Assembly (NCBI RefSeq): GCF_000299915.1
Contig: NZ_AMRI01000002.1
Span: 1-64,000, forward strand
Direction of reading: 5' to 3'
DNA: 64,000 nt
Origin: Gallaecimonas xiamenensis 3-C-1
GTDB taxonomy: Bacteria; Pseudomonadota; Gammaproteobacteria; Enterobacterales; Gallaecimonadaceae
Shown in pieces: positions 15,066-22,971 of the stretch. The stretch's first letter is position 1; every line of letters begins with the position of its first letter. The notes beneath the pieces were generated by a model. The model saw only the letters and a program-made list of their open reading frames with translations. It was not told the origin of the DNA and made no database searches. Made by a program: the position numbers and the translations under genes.

Positions 15066-16189
15066 TGGCTCAATTGCAATCCTGGTGGCGCAGCCTCTAT
15101 GGCGCCATGACCCAGTGGCTAGGCGAAGGCTGGCTGGTGGATGTGCTGGTGATCATCACCCTGACCCTGCTGGTTACCCTGCTATGGCGGATTTTGGCCA
15201 AGCGCCTGCTGGGGCTGGTCAACCGCTCCGCCTCCACCTGGGACGACATGCTCTGGGACAGCCTCAATGGGCCCATCAACTGGCTGATCCTGCTGGTGGG
15301 TGTGTCCATGGTCGCCGAGACCGTGGCCAGCCGTATCGATTCCGAGCTGGCCCAGTACCTGCCGACCCTGCGTCAGGTGCTGATGGAGTGCCTGCTGGCC
15401 TGGAGTGCCTGGCGCCTGACCAACGGCGGCGAGAAGGAGTTCGTGCACCGTGGCCGCGACGTCACCACGGTGCAGGCGGTGGGCAAGCTGCTCAAGGCCA
15501 CCATCATCGTCATCTTCCTGCTGACGGTGTTCCAGAGCCTGGGGGTCAACATCTCCGGTATCCTGGCCCTGGGCGGCGTCGGCGGCCTGGTGGTGGGTAT
15601 GGCCGCCAAGGATCTGCTGGCCAACTTCTTCGGGTCCCTGGTGGTCTACTTCGACAAGCCGTTCAAGGTGGGGGACTGGATCCGCAGCCCCGACCGGCAA
15701 ATCGAAGGCACAGTGGAGCGCATCGGCTTTCGGGTAACCCAGATCCGCACCTTCGACCAGCGGCCCCTGTACGTGCCCAACTCGGTGTTTACCCAGATCT
15801 CGGTGGAAAACCCCTCAAGGATGCTCAACCGCCGCATCAACGAGACCATAGGTATCCGTTACCAGGATGCCGGTAAAATGGGCGAAGTGGTGGCGAAAGT
15901 GAAGGAGATGCTGCAACAGCACCCGGATATCGACCAGAACCGGACGCTGATGGTGAACTTCAACGCCTTTGGCCCCTCCAGCCTGGATTTTTTTATCTAC
16001 ACCTTTACCAAGACCACGGTCTGGGCCGAGTACCACCAGGTGAAACAGGACGTGATGCTGAAAATCATCAACATCATCCACGAACTGGGGGCGGACTGTG
16101 CCTTCCCAACCCAAACCCTGCACATCGAGTCCCTGCCGGAGGGGATTGGCCGGCCGGACCCAGGGGCCGGAGCACCCGCCCAATCCTGA
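15065..16189 (+). CDS. MscS-family mechanosensitive channel
   Basis: A 374-aa inner-membrane channel that releases solutes on osmotic downshock. Membrane spans lie near residues 18-40, 68-88 and 135-155. The pore helix and entry to the beta domain read ALGGVGGLVVGMAAKDLLAN and then FGSLVVYFDKPFKVGDWI, the MscS signature. The C-terminal domain runs to about 355 and ends in a Pro/Gly-rich tail. It is coupled to the peroxiredoxin gene and followed by a strong terminator. It is longer than E. coli MscS (286 aa), with an extra N-terminal section. Confidence 0.92.
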   Translation: MAQLQSWWRSLYGAMTQWLGEGWLVDVLVIITLTLLVTLLWRILAKRLLGLVNRSASTWDDMLWDSLNGPINWLILLVGVSMVAETVASRIDSELAQYLPTLRQVLMECLLAWSAWRLTNGGEKEFVHRGRDVTTVQAVGKLLKATIIVIFLLTVFQSLGVNISGILALGGVGGLVVGMAAKDLLANFFGSLVVYFDKPFKVGDWIRSPDRQIEGTVERIGFRVTQIRTFDQRPLYVPNSVFTQISVENPSRMLNRRINETIGIRYQDAGKMGEVVAKVKEMLQQHPDIDQNRTLMVNFNAFGPSSLDFFIYTFTKTTVWAEYHQVKQDVMLKIINIIHELGADCAFPTQTLHIESLPEGIGRPDPGAGAPAQS

Positions 16190-16191
16190 TG

Positions 16192-16219
16192 AAAAGACCG
16201 GCCAGCTGGCCGGTCTTTT
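16192..16219 (+). terminator. Terminator after MscS-family gene
   Basis: AAAAGACCGGCC-AGCT-GGCCGGTCTTTT is a perfect twelve-pair hairpin ending in T residues, just after the stop. Confidence 0.88.
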
Positions 16220-16320
16220 ATTTCATAAAATCGAACGTATTAAAGGCTTTTTTGCCATTGTCGTGGCCGTTTCAGAACGATAGCTTAGGACTATCTCAGA
16301 CAGCTTAGCGAGTCACTACC

Positions 16321-16848
16321 ATGAAAATCATTGCCTTCGGTGCCAGCAACAGCGCCGCTTCCATCAACAAAGCCCTGGCCACCTACACTGCCGGTCTAGT
16401 CGCAAACGCCGAGGTCAAGGTGTTGGATATCCGCGACTATGACGTGCCCATGTTCAGCCAGGACCTGGAAAAGGAAATTGGCCAGGCCGAAGGGGCCAAG
16501 CAATTCCTGGCCGATCTGGCCCAGGCCGACGCCTTCGTGATCTCCTACGCCGAGCACAATGGTCACTACCCGGCCGCCTACAAGAACCTCTTTGACTGGG
16601 CCACCCGTATCGAGCGCAACCTGTTCCAGGAAAAACCGGCTCTTTACCTGGCCACGTCCCCCGGCCCGGGTGGCGCCAAGTCGGTGCTGGCGGCAGCCCA
16701 GGCCTCTGCCCCTTTCTTCGGTGGCAACGTCAAGGCAGCGGTGTCGGTACCCAGCTTCTTCGACAACTTCGACATGGCCACCGGCCAGGTGACCAATGCC
16801 CAAGTGGCTGCCGAACTGGAAGCCGCCGTCGCCCAGCTCAGCGCCTAA
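16321..16848 (+). CDS. NADPH-dependent FMN reductase family protein
   Basis: A 175-aa flavodoxin-fold protein. GASNSAASINKALA is the FMN phosphate loop, ADAFVISYAEHNGHYPAAYK the second binding loop (SxxEYN-like in the family), and LATSPGPGGAKSVL the third. Such proteins reduce quinones, azo dyes or chromate. It is monocistronic, with its own promoter region behind the MscS terminator and a terminator after it. Two copies of AGCTTAG 20 bases apart (16282, 16302) and a GATAG/CTATC inverted pair lie just upstream of the start and may be regulatory. Confidence 0.85.
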   Translation: MKIIAFGASNSAASINKALATYTAGLVANAEVKVLDIRDYDVPMFSQDLEKEIGQAEGAKQFLADLAQADAFVISYAEHNGHYPAAYKNLFDWATRIERNLFQEKPALYLATSPGPGGAKSVLAAAQASAPFFGGNVKAAVSVPSFFDNFDMATGQVTNAQVAAELEAAVAQLSA

Positions 16849-16871
16849 GGTCTCAAGCACTGGACCTGTCG

Positions 16872-16900
16872 AAAAAACCACCTCCAAGAGGTGGTTTTTT
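16872..16900 (+). terminator. Terminator after FMN reductase gene
   Basis: CCACCTC-CAA-GAGGTGG stem preceded by A's and followed by six T's. Confidence 0.85.
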
Positions 16901-16948
16901 ATGGCCCCGGCTTGTGTAGACTAGCGCCCCTGAATGAGAGGGGAGCCC

Positions 16949-18136
16949 ATGGCCCAGTTTGACGTTGTGATCATTGGCGCCGGCGCCGCCGGTTTGATGT
17001 GCGCCGCCCAGGCCGGTTACCGGGGCCGCAAGGTACTGGTGCTGGATCATGCCAAACAGGCGGGCAAGAAGATCCTGATCAGCGGCGGTGGCCGCTGTAA
17101 CTTCACCAACCTCCATGCCAGCCCGGCCAACTACCTGTGCCGCAACCCCCACTTCGTGAAATCAGCCCTGGCCCGTTTTAGCCAGCACGATTTTATCGAG
17201 CTGGTGGACCGCCACGGCATCGCCTATCACGAAAAGACCTTGGGCCAGCTGTTTTGCGACGACTCGGCCAAGGACATAGTGCAGCTGCTGCTCACCGAGT
17301 GCGACTGGGCCGGGGTTACGGTGCGGCTGAAAAGCCAGGTCAGCGATATCGCCAAGACCGCCAGCGGTTTCAGCCTCAAGGCCAACGGCGAGGCCATCAG
17401 TTGTGAAAGCCTGGTGGTGGCCTGTGGCGGCCTGTCCATGCCCAAGCTGTGCGCCACTCCCCTTGGCTACCAGATAGCCCAGCAATTTGGCCTCAAGGTA
17501 CTGCCCACCCGGGCCGGCCTGGTGCCCTTTACCCTGGACAAGCCCGACCTGGACCGCTTTGTGGACCTGGCCGGGGTGTCCCTGCCGGTGTCGGCCCGCA
17601 GCGAGGACGGCACCCTGTTCAAGGAAGCCCTGCTCTTTACCCACAGGGGCCTGTCGGGCCCGGCCATCTTGCAGATCTCCAGTTTCTGGCAGCCGGGGCA
17701 AGACGTCACCCTCAACCTGCTGCCGGACCTGGATCTGGAGCAGGCCCTTGGCCAGATGGCGGCCAAACACCCCAACCAGGCCCTGAAAACGGCCCTGGCC
17801 CGGCTACTGCCCAAGCGGTTGGTGGAGATCCTCGCCGAACATGGGGCGATAGAAGGGGATTTACCGCTAAAAGCCCTGGATGCCGGGCGTATGAAAAAGC
17901 TGGTCAGCGCCCTGGCGCAATTCCGGGTCCATCCCAACGGCACCGAAGGCTACCGCACCGCCGAAGTGACCCTGGGAGGGGTGGATACCGACCAGCTGTC
18001 TTCCAAGACCTTTGAAGCCAAGGACGTACCCGGCCTCTACTTTATCGGCGAAGTGATGGACGTGACCGGCTGGCTGGGGGGCTACAACTTCCAGTGGGCC
18101 TGGAGCTCGGGCTGGGCCGCCGGCCAGGCGGTATAA
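16949..18136 (+). CDS. YhiN/HI0933-family flavoprotein
   Basis: A 395-aa FAD-dependent oxidoreductase of the HI0933-like family. The dinucleotide-binding motif GAGAAGLMCAAQAG is at the N-terminus, KKILISGGGRCNFTN follows, and the FAD-contacting C-terminal block reads PGLYFIGEVMDVTGWLGGYN. The reaction in vivo is not established for the family. The ATG at 16949 is chosen because GAGAGGGGAGCCC sits just before it. It is a single-gene unit between two terminators. Confidence 0.88.
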   Translation: MAQFDVVIIGAGAAGLMCAAQAGYRGRKVLVLDHAKQAGKKILISGGGRCNFTNLHASPANYLCRNPHFVKSALARFSQHDFIELVDRHGIAYHEKTLGQLFCDDSAKDIVQLLLTECDWAGVTVRLKSQVSDIAKTASGFSLKANGEAISCESLVVACGGLSMPKLCATPLGYQIAQQFGLKVLPTRAGLVPFTLDKPDLDRFVDLAGVSLPVSARSEDGTLFKEALLFTHRGLSGPAILQISSFWQPGQDVTLNLLPDLDLEQALGQMAAKHPNQALKTALARLLPKRLVEILAEHGAIEGDLPLKALDAGRMKKLVSALAQFRVHPNGTEGYRTAEVTLGGVDTDQLSSKTFEAKDVPGLYFIGEVMDVTGWLGGYNFQWAWSSGWAAGQAV

Positions 18137-18140
18137 CGGC

Positions 18141-18165
18141 AAAGCCCGCTGGCGCGGGCTTTTTT
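18141..18165 (+). terminator. Terminator after YhiN-family gene
   Basis: GCCCGC-TGGC-GCGGGC hairpin followed by six T's; AAA on the left extends the pairing. Confidence 0.85.
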
Positions 18166-18221
18166 ATAGCTGCCACGGACCTGGGCCACGGCTGAATGCT
18201 CAAGGAACAGGCCCTGTGGGG

Positions 18222-19238
18222 TCAGTCGCCAAAACCGGCCAGGACCAGCTTGCCGATAGTGGCGTTGCTTTCGATAAGGGCGTGGGCCTTTTTAAGGTTT
18301 GTGGCACTGATGGTACCCAAAACCTCGGCCAGGGTGGTCTGCAACTGGCCTTTATCCACCATGGCGGCCACCTGGGTCAGCAGCTGGTGCTGCCTTTGTA
18401 GGTCATCGGTTGCAAACATGGGGCGGGTAAACATCAGTTCCCAGTGCAGCGACAGGCTTTTGCGCTTGAGCTTGCGCACGTCAATCAGCTCGGGGTCGTC
18501 AATAAGCGCCAGCTTACCCTGGGGTTTGAGGGCCTCGATGATGGCGTCGAAGTGATGGTCGGTCTGGTTAAGGCTCACCACAAAATCCACCTGCTCGAAG
18601 CCGGCGGCTTGCAGGGCTTGGTCCAGGGGCTGGCGGTGGTCGATAACGGCGTCGGCCCCCAGCGACAACACCCACTCTTGGCTTTGCGGCCGCGAGGCGG
18701 TGCCAATCACGGTGAGCCCGGTAAGGGTCTTGGCCAGCTGCACCAAAATCGAGCCCACGCCGCCGGCCGCGCCGACCACCAGCAGGGTTTTGCCCAGGGT
18801 GTCGCGCTTATCAAGCTCCAGGCGGTCAAACAGCAGCTCCCAGGCGGTAATGGCGGTCAGGGGCATGGCTGCGGCTTCGCCGTCACCAAGATTTTGGGGG
18901 GCGAGGGCGGCAATGCGCTCGTCCACCAGCTGAAACTCGGCATTGGAGCCGGGGCGGGTGATGTCGCCGGCGTACCAGACCCGGTCACCGGCTTTAAAGC
19001 GCGTGACCCGGCTACCGATGGCATCGACCACGCCCACGGCGTCAAAACCGAGGATGCGCGGCTCGCCGGGCTCTGGCTGCGCGCCGGCGCGCACTTTTAC
19101 GTCCACCGGGTTAACCGACACGGCGCTGACGGCCACCCGAATATCATGGGGGCCGGGGGCGGGCATTGGCAGCTCCATCTCTTGCAGGGCGTTGGCATCG
19201 CTGATGGGCAGGCTTTGGGTAAAGGCAATGGCTTTCAT
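18222..19238 (-). CDS. Zinc-type alcohol dehydrogenase / quinone oxidoreductase
   Basis: A 338-aa medium-chain dehydrogenase/reductase. The N-terminal GroES-like domain contains VNPVDVKVRAG and GFDAVGVVDAIG. The NADPH fold is at LLVVGAAGGVGSILVQLAK near residues 150-168. The catalytic zinc ligands of true alcohol dehydrogenases are absent, so it is more like the zinc-independent quinone/enone reductases despite the usual annotation. The start is set at MKAIAFTQSLP; the frame extends further without a ribosome site. It is divergent from a LysR gene that probably controls it. Confidence 0.85.
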   Translation of the reverse strand: MKAIAFTQSLPISDANALQEMELPMPAPGPHDIRVAVSAVSVNPVDVKVRAGAQPEPGEPRILGFDAVGVVDAIGSRVTRFKAGDRVWYAGDITRPGSNAEFQLVDERIAALAPQNLGDGEAAAMPLTAITAWELLFDRLELDKRDTLGKTLLVVGAAGGVGSILVQLAKTLTGLTVIGTASRPQSQEWVLSLGADAVIDHRQPLDQALQAAGFEQVDFVVSLNQTDHHFDAIIEALKPQGKLALIDDPELIDVRKLKRKSLSLHWELMFTRPMFATDDLQRQHQLLTQVAAMVDKGQLQTTLAEVLGTISATNLKKAHALIESNATIGKLVLAGFGD

Positions 19239-19340
19239 GGGGTAGGTTCCTGTGGCGGTAAGTGTCCCCAGCATGCCTAAGGGGTTTTTCTTAAAAAAGC
19301 GGGTAAACTCGGTAACAGTTTCGCCTGGAATTTGAAAATC

Positions 19341-20228
19341 ATGGTGCGATTGGACGACCTGCAAGTGCTGGTACTGGCCGCCGAGCAAGGCAGCTTGTCG
19401 GCGGCAGCGCGGGAGCTGGACATCACCCCGGCGGTGGCCAGCGCCGCCGTCAAACGGCTGGAAGATGCCCTTGGCCTGCGACTTTTAGTGCGCTCGACCC
19501 GCAGCCTGCGGCCCACCCCGGAGGGCTCCCATTATCTGGTGCATGCCAAGGCGGCCCTGGCGGCCTTGCAGCAAGGCCAGCAAGAGCTGAGCCGTGGCCG
19601 CCAACAGGTGGCGGGGGAATTAACCCTGTCCATGCCCTCCGATCTGGGCCGCAACCTGCTGCTGGGCTGGCTCGACGCCTTTATGGCCCGCCACCCGGCC
19701 CTTAAGCTGCGGCTCAGGGTCAGTGACCGCATCAGCGACTTGTTTCGCCAACCGGTAGACGTGGCGTTGCGTTACGGGGTGCCGGAAGACTCCAGCCTGG
19801 TGGCGCTGCCCTTGGATACCAGCAATAAGCGCCTGCTGGTGGCCTCGCCGGCCTACATTGCCCGCCATGGCGCCCCCCAGAACCCGGCCGAGCTCAAAGA
19901 TCACAACTGCCTGCGCTTTGTGCTGGGAGACAGGGTGTACGAGCAATGGCTGTTTGGCAGCGACAAGGTCAAGGTCAGCGGCAACAGGGTCAGTGACGAC
20001 GCCGAGTGTGTGCGCCGCTGGGCCATCAGCGGCCAGGGCATCGCCTATAAATCGGCCTTGGATGTCAGCGCCGACATCGCCGCCGGCCGCCTCAAACCCT
20101 TGCTGGAAGGCTGGCCCACCGAGCCGACCCCCCTTTACCTGGTATGCCCGCACCGGCTCTCCATCACCCCGGCGGTGGTGGCCTTGAAAGACTTTTTGAG
20201 CCAGCAGATCAAGCAGTACCGGCAATAA
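19341..20228 (+). CDS. LysR-family transcriptional regulator
   Basis: A 295-aa LysR protein: N-terminal winged helix-turn-helix (VLAAEQGSLSAAARELDITP) and C-terminal ligand-binding domain from about residue 90 (LTLSMPSDLGRNLLLGWLD). It closely resembles the CrgA/DsdC-like group that controls adjacent oxidoreductases, and it diverges from such a gene at 19238. The ATG is preferred over an upstream TTG. Its last 20 bases overlap the 3' end of the convergent cyclase-like gene, and its terminator lies within that gene. Confidence 0.88.
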   Translation: MVRLDDLQVLVLAAEQGSLSAAARELDITPAVASAAVKRLEDALGLRLLVRSTRSLRPTPEGSHYLVHAKAALAALQQGQQELSRGRQQVAGELTLSMPSDLGRNLLLGWLDAFMARHPALKLRLRVSDRISDLFRQPVDVALRYGVPEDSSLVALPLDTSNKRLLVASPAYIARHGAPQNPAELKDHNCLRFVLGDRVYEQWLFGSDKVKVSGNRVSDDAECVRRWAISGQGIAYKSALDVSADIAAGRLKPLLEGWPTEPTPLYLVCPHRLSITPAVVALKDFLSQQIKQYRQ

Positions 20229-20787
20229 AAAAGCCCCGCATCAGCGGGGCTTTGCACCACTTCACCACCTCCATCTGGGTCAGGAGGGTGAGGTTGTCCT
20301 CGATATGCCAGTTCTCTTTGATAACGCCATCTGCCACCCGGTAGATATCGGTAGCAATAAAATCAATGGCTTGGCCTTTACCCTGCACCCCGTTGAACTG
20401 GCCGGAGAAATGGCCGGTAAAGTGAAGGTGCGCCACCACCCGGTCTGCCACTACCAGCATCTGCTCGACGGTGCAGTTTAGGTCAGGCACAGCCTGGCGA
20501 AACCCTTGCGAGGCGGCCAAGGGCCCGGCTATGCCCTGCGCCCGGTGTGGGGGCAGGGTGCGGTCCATAAAATCAGGGGCCAGGGTTTTAAGGGCCAAGG
20601 TTTTGTCGCCGGTGGCCCAGAAGGTGTCGTAGCGCCGCGCCGCCAGCACTGCTGCGTCTGCCACCGCTTTGGGCAGGCTGCTGTCCACCATCAGTTGCTG
20701 TGGCTTGACTAGTTCCTCGGCAGCCAGGGCCCCAGAGGAGAGAGCCAAGGCGGCAAGGGATGCCAGCGCCAGGGCTTTACCGGCCAT
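20209..20787 (-). CDS. Exported SnoaL-like (ester cyclase) protein
   Basis: A 192-aa protein with a signal peptide (residues 1-22, ending GALAA). A NTF2/SnoaL-like domain follows: ARRYDTFWATGDKTLALKTL, a central PDLNCTVEQMLVVADRVVAH and WHIEDNLTLL. Members of this fold include polyketide cyclases and many uncharacterised proteins. Its start overlaps the end of the upstream ene-reductase gene by 11 bases. Oddly, the last 15 residues (CKAPLMRGFFIAGTA) are encoded by the bidirectional terminator hairpin of the convergent LysR gene, so the natural C-terminus may have been extended by loss of an earlier stop. Confidence 0.75.
   Translation of the reverse strand: MAGKALALASLAALALSSGALAAEELVKPQQLMVDSSLPKAVADAAVLAARRYDTFWATGDKTLALKTLAPDFMDRTLPPHRAQGIAGPLAASQGFRQAVPDLNCTVEQMLVVADRVVAHLHFTGHFSGQFNGVQGKGQAIDFIATDIYRVADGVIKENWHIEDNLTLLTQMEVVKWCKAPLMRGFFIAGTA
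20227..20253 (+). terminator. Terminator of LysR gene, inside convergent coding region
   Basis: GCCCCGC-ATCA-GCGGGGC hairpin with A's left and TTT right, just after the plus-strand LysR stop and within the last codons of the minus-strand cyclase-like gene. Confidence 0.75.
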
Positions 20788-21907
20788 GATGGGTGCCCTC
20801 AAGGTTACCGGTACCCAGGGCCGGGTAATCGGTGTAACCCCTGGCGTCACCGCCAAACAGCGTGCTGGGATCTGTTACCTCGGCCAGGGGCTGGCCTTGC
20901 TGGAGCCTGGCTGGCAAGTCGGGGTTGGCGATGAACTTGCGGCCAAAGGCCACCAGATCCACCAAGCCGCTTTCTATCAAGGCGGCGCCCGACTCGGCGC
21001 TGTAGTTACCGGCCACAATCACCGGGCCACTGAAGGCGGCGCGAAAGGCGTGGCGAAAATCTTCAGAGACGGTAGGAGCGTCGTCCCAGTCGGCTTCTGC
21101 CAGGTGCATGTAGGCGATGCCCAGCTTGTCGAAGGCGTGGCCCAGGGCCAGGATGGCGTCGATAGCCTCTGGGTCGTCCATGCCCCTTTGGGTGATAAAG
21201 GGCGCCAGGCGGATGGCGGTGCGCTCCGGGCCTATGGCGCCGCTGATGGCTTCAACCACTTCCCGGGCAAAGCGGATGCGGTTTTCCAAGGGGCCACCGT
21301 ATTGGTCCTGGCGGTGGTTGGAGCTGCGCCGCAGGAACTGGTCCACCAGATAGCCGTTGCCGCCGTGTACCTCGACGCCGTCAAAGCCGGCTTCTATGGC
21401 ATTCAAAGCGGCCTGGCGGTAATCGGCCACCACCTGCGCCACCTCATCGGTGCCAAGGGCCCGAGGCTCGGGGCAGTCCAGCATCCGGCCCTCGCCATCG
21501 TCCCCCACTATCCACACCTGGGATTGCGGCGCGATGGCCGACGGCGCCACCGGCTTGCCGTCCGGGTGCAGCGAACCGTGGGACATCCGCCCCACATGCC
21601 ACAGCTGCAAGAAGATGCGGCCACCGGCCTCATGCACGGCGCGGGTAACCAGTTGCCAGCCGGCAATTTGCGCCTGGCTGTAAATACCGGGGGTAAAGGA
21701 ATAGCCCTTACCCTGGGGCGAGATTTGCGAGGCCTCGGTCACTATCAGCCCGGCGGAGGCCCGCTGGGCATAGTATTGGGCCATCAGGGCGGTGGGAATG
21801 TCCCCCGGTTGGGCCGAGCGGGCACGGGTCATGGGGGCCATGACAATACGACTGGGCAGACGTAGCGCCCTTTTGTCGAGCGGTGTAAACAGCGTGGATA
21901 GGCTCAT
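20777..21907 (-). CDS. Old yellow enzyme-type ene-reductase
   Basis: A 376-aa FMN-dependent alkene reductase of the NemA/OYE family, which reduces activated C=C bonds and nitro compounds with NADPH. Family marks are LPSRIVMAPMTRARS at the N-terminus, LFLQLWHVGRMSH, and the substrate-binding VHGGNGYLVDQFLRRSSNHR with the His/Asn pair. GNLEGTHHGR closes the chain. The start is at MSLSTLFTPLDK; the frame extends upstream into the divergent promoter. It is the first gene of a two-gene operon, divergent from a LysR gene. Confidence 0.9.
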   Translation of the reverse strand: MSLSTLFTPLDKRALRLPSRIVMAPMTRARSAQPGDIPTALMAQYYAQRASAGLIVTEASQISPQGKGYSFTPGIYSQAQIAGWQLVTRAVHEAGGRIFLQLWHVGRMSHGSLHPDGKPVAPSAIAPQSQVWIVGDDGEGRMLDCPEPRALGTDEVAQVVADYRQAALNAIEAGFDGVEVHGGNGYLVDQFLRRSSNHRQDQYGGPLENRIRFAREVVEAISGAIGPERTAIRLAPFITQRGMDDPEAIDAILALGHAFDKLGIAYMHLAEADWDDAPTVSEDFRHAFRAAFSGPVIVAGNYSAESGAALIESGLVDLVAFGRKFIANPDLPARLQQGQPLAEVTDPSTLFGGDARGYTDYPALGTGNLEGTHHGR

Positions 21908-21963
21908 GATGGGCTCCAAAAATGGTGTTGCCCACAGGCTAAGTTCTGTTGCTGACCTGAACA

Positions 21964-21975
21964 ATTGGCGCCAAT
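21964..21975. promoter_or_regulatory. 12-bp palindrome between ene-reductase and LysR genes
   Basis: ATTGGCGCCAAT is a perfect palindrome in the 99-base divergent gap, 32 bases before the LysR start. It is a natural candidate for the LysR binding site. Confidence 0.45.
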
Positions 21976-22006
21976 ATGAAATCAATCTTCAGAAAAGCTA
22001 AAGAGT

Positions 22007-22933
22007 ATGGACAAGCTTGGCGATATGGACCTCTTCGTGAGGGTGGTAAAAAACAAGGGCTTGGCAGCAGCCGGCCGGGAAGTGGGCTTGTCCCCTGCCA
22101 GCATGAGCGCCCGCATCAAAGGCCTGGAAGACCGCTACGGGGTGCGGCTGCTGATCCGCTCCACCCGCCGCATTACCCTCACCGACGAGGGGCGGCGCTT
22201 TTTTGAAGACTGTGTGCGGGTGCTAGACGCCATCGACGAAACCGAGTCGCGGCTGGTGAGCGCCAGCCAGGCCCTGAGCGGCCAGCTGCGGGTGACCACC
22301 ACCGCCGACCTTGGCCAGCAGCACATTGCGCCGCTGCTGGACCGCTTTCAGCAGCGCCACCCTGGGGTCAGCGTTTATCTGCACCTGGGGGATGGCCTGG
22401 TCAACATCATCGAAGACGGCTTTGATCTCGGTGTCCGCTATGGCCTGCCGGGCGACAGCCGTCTTATCAGCCGCCGCCTGGCCCGCAGCCGCCGGGTGCT
22501 GTGCGCGGCCCCGGCCTACCTGGCAACACAGGGCACCCCCCGCCACCCGGACGACCTTCGCCAGCATCGTTGCCTGGTGATGGTGCGTAGCGCCGAGCCC
22601 CTGGCCACCTGGCACTTCAACAGCCCTGGCGGCCCGGTGTCGGTGCCCATCACCCCGGCGCGCCTGGCCAGCGACGGCGCCCTGGTGCGGCGCTGGGCCG
22701 TGGAAGGGGCCGGTATTGCCATGAAATCTTACTGGGACGTGGCCGCCGACCTCGCCGCCGGCCGCCTGGTAACGGTGCTGGACGACTGCGCCCTGGATTT
22801 TGAGAAAAAGGGCGTGGACGGCGGCGCCGATATCCAGCTGCTATACCCCAGCCGCGACTACCTGCCGCAGCGCAGCCGCCGCTTTATGGACGAGCTGGTG
22901 CACTATTTCGACGCCCTGCAAAAGGGCCAATAA
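22007..22933 (+). CDS. LysR-family transcriptional regulator
   Basis: A 308-aa LysR protein. The helix-turn-helix reads MDLFVRVVKNKGLAAAGREV and the ligand-binding domain starts near residue 95 (GQLRVTTTADLGQQHIAPLL). It is transcribed away from the OYE gene across a 99-base gap with a palindrome, the standard layout for a LysR regulator and its target. It is similar in build to the regulator at 19341, so the two may be paralogues. Confidence 0.88.
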   Translation: MDKLGDMDLFVRVVKNKGLAAAGREVGLSPASMSARIKGLEDRYGVRLLIRSTRRITLTDEGRRFFEDCVRVLDAIDETESRLVSASQALSGQLRVTTTADLGQQHIAPLLDRFQQRHPGVSVYLHLGDGLVNIIEDGFDLGVRYGLPGDSRLISRRLARSRRVLCAAPAYLATQGTPRHPDDLRQHRCLVMVRSAEPLATWHFNSPGGPVSVPITPARLASDGALVRRWAVEGAGIAMKSYWDVAADLAAGRLVTVLDDCALDFEKKGVDGGADIQLLYPSRDYLPQRSRRFMDELVHYFDALQKGQ

Positions 22934-22959
22934 AAAGCCCCGCATCGGCGGGGCTTTTT
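22932..22959. terminator. Bidirectional terminator, LysR/TonB receptor
   Basis: GCCCCGC-ATCG-GCGGGGC stem flanked by AAAAA and TTTTT, between convergent genes. Confidence 0.88.
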
Positions 22960-22971
22960 CATGGATTGGCC

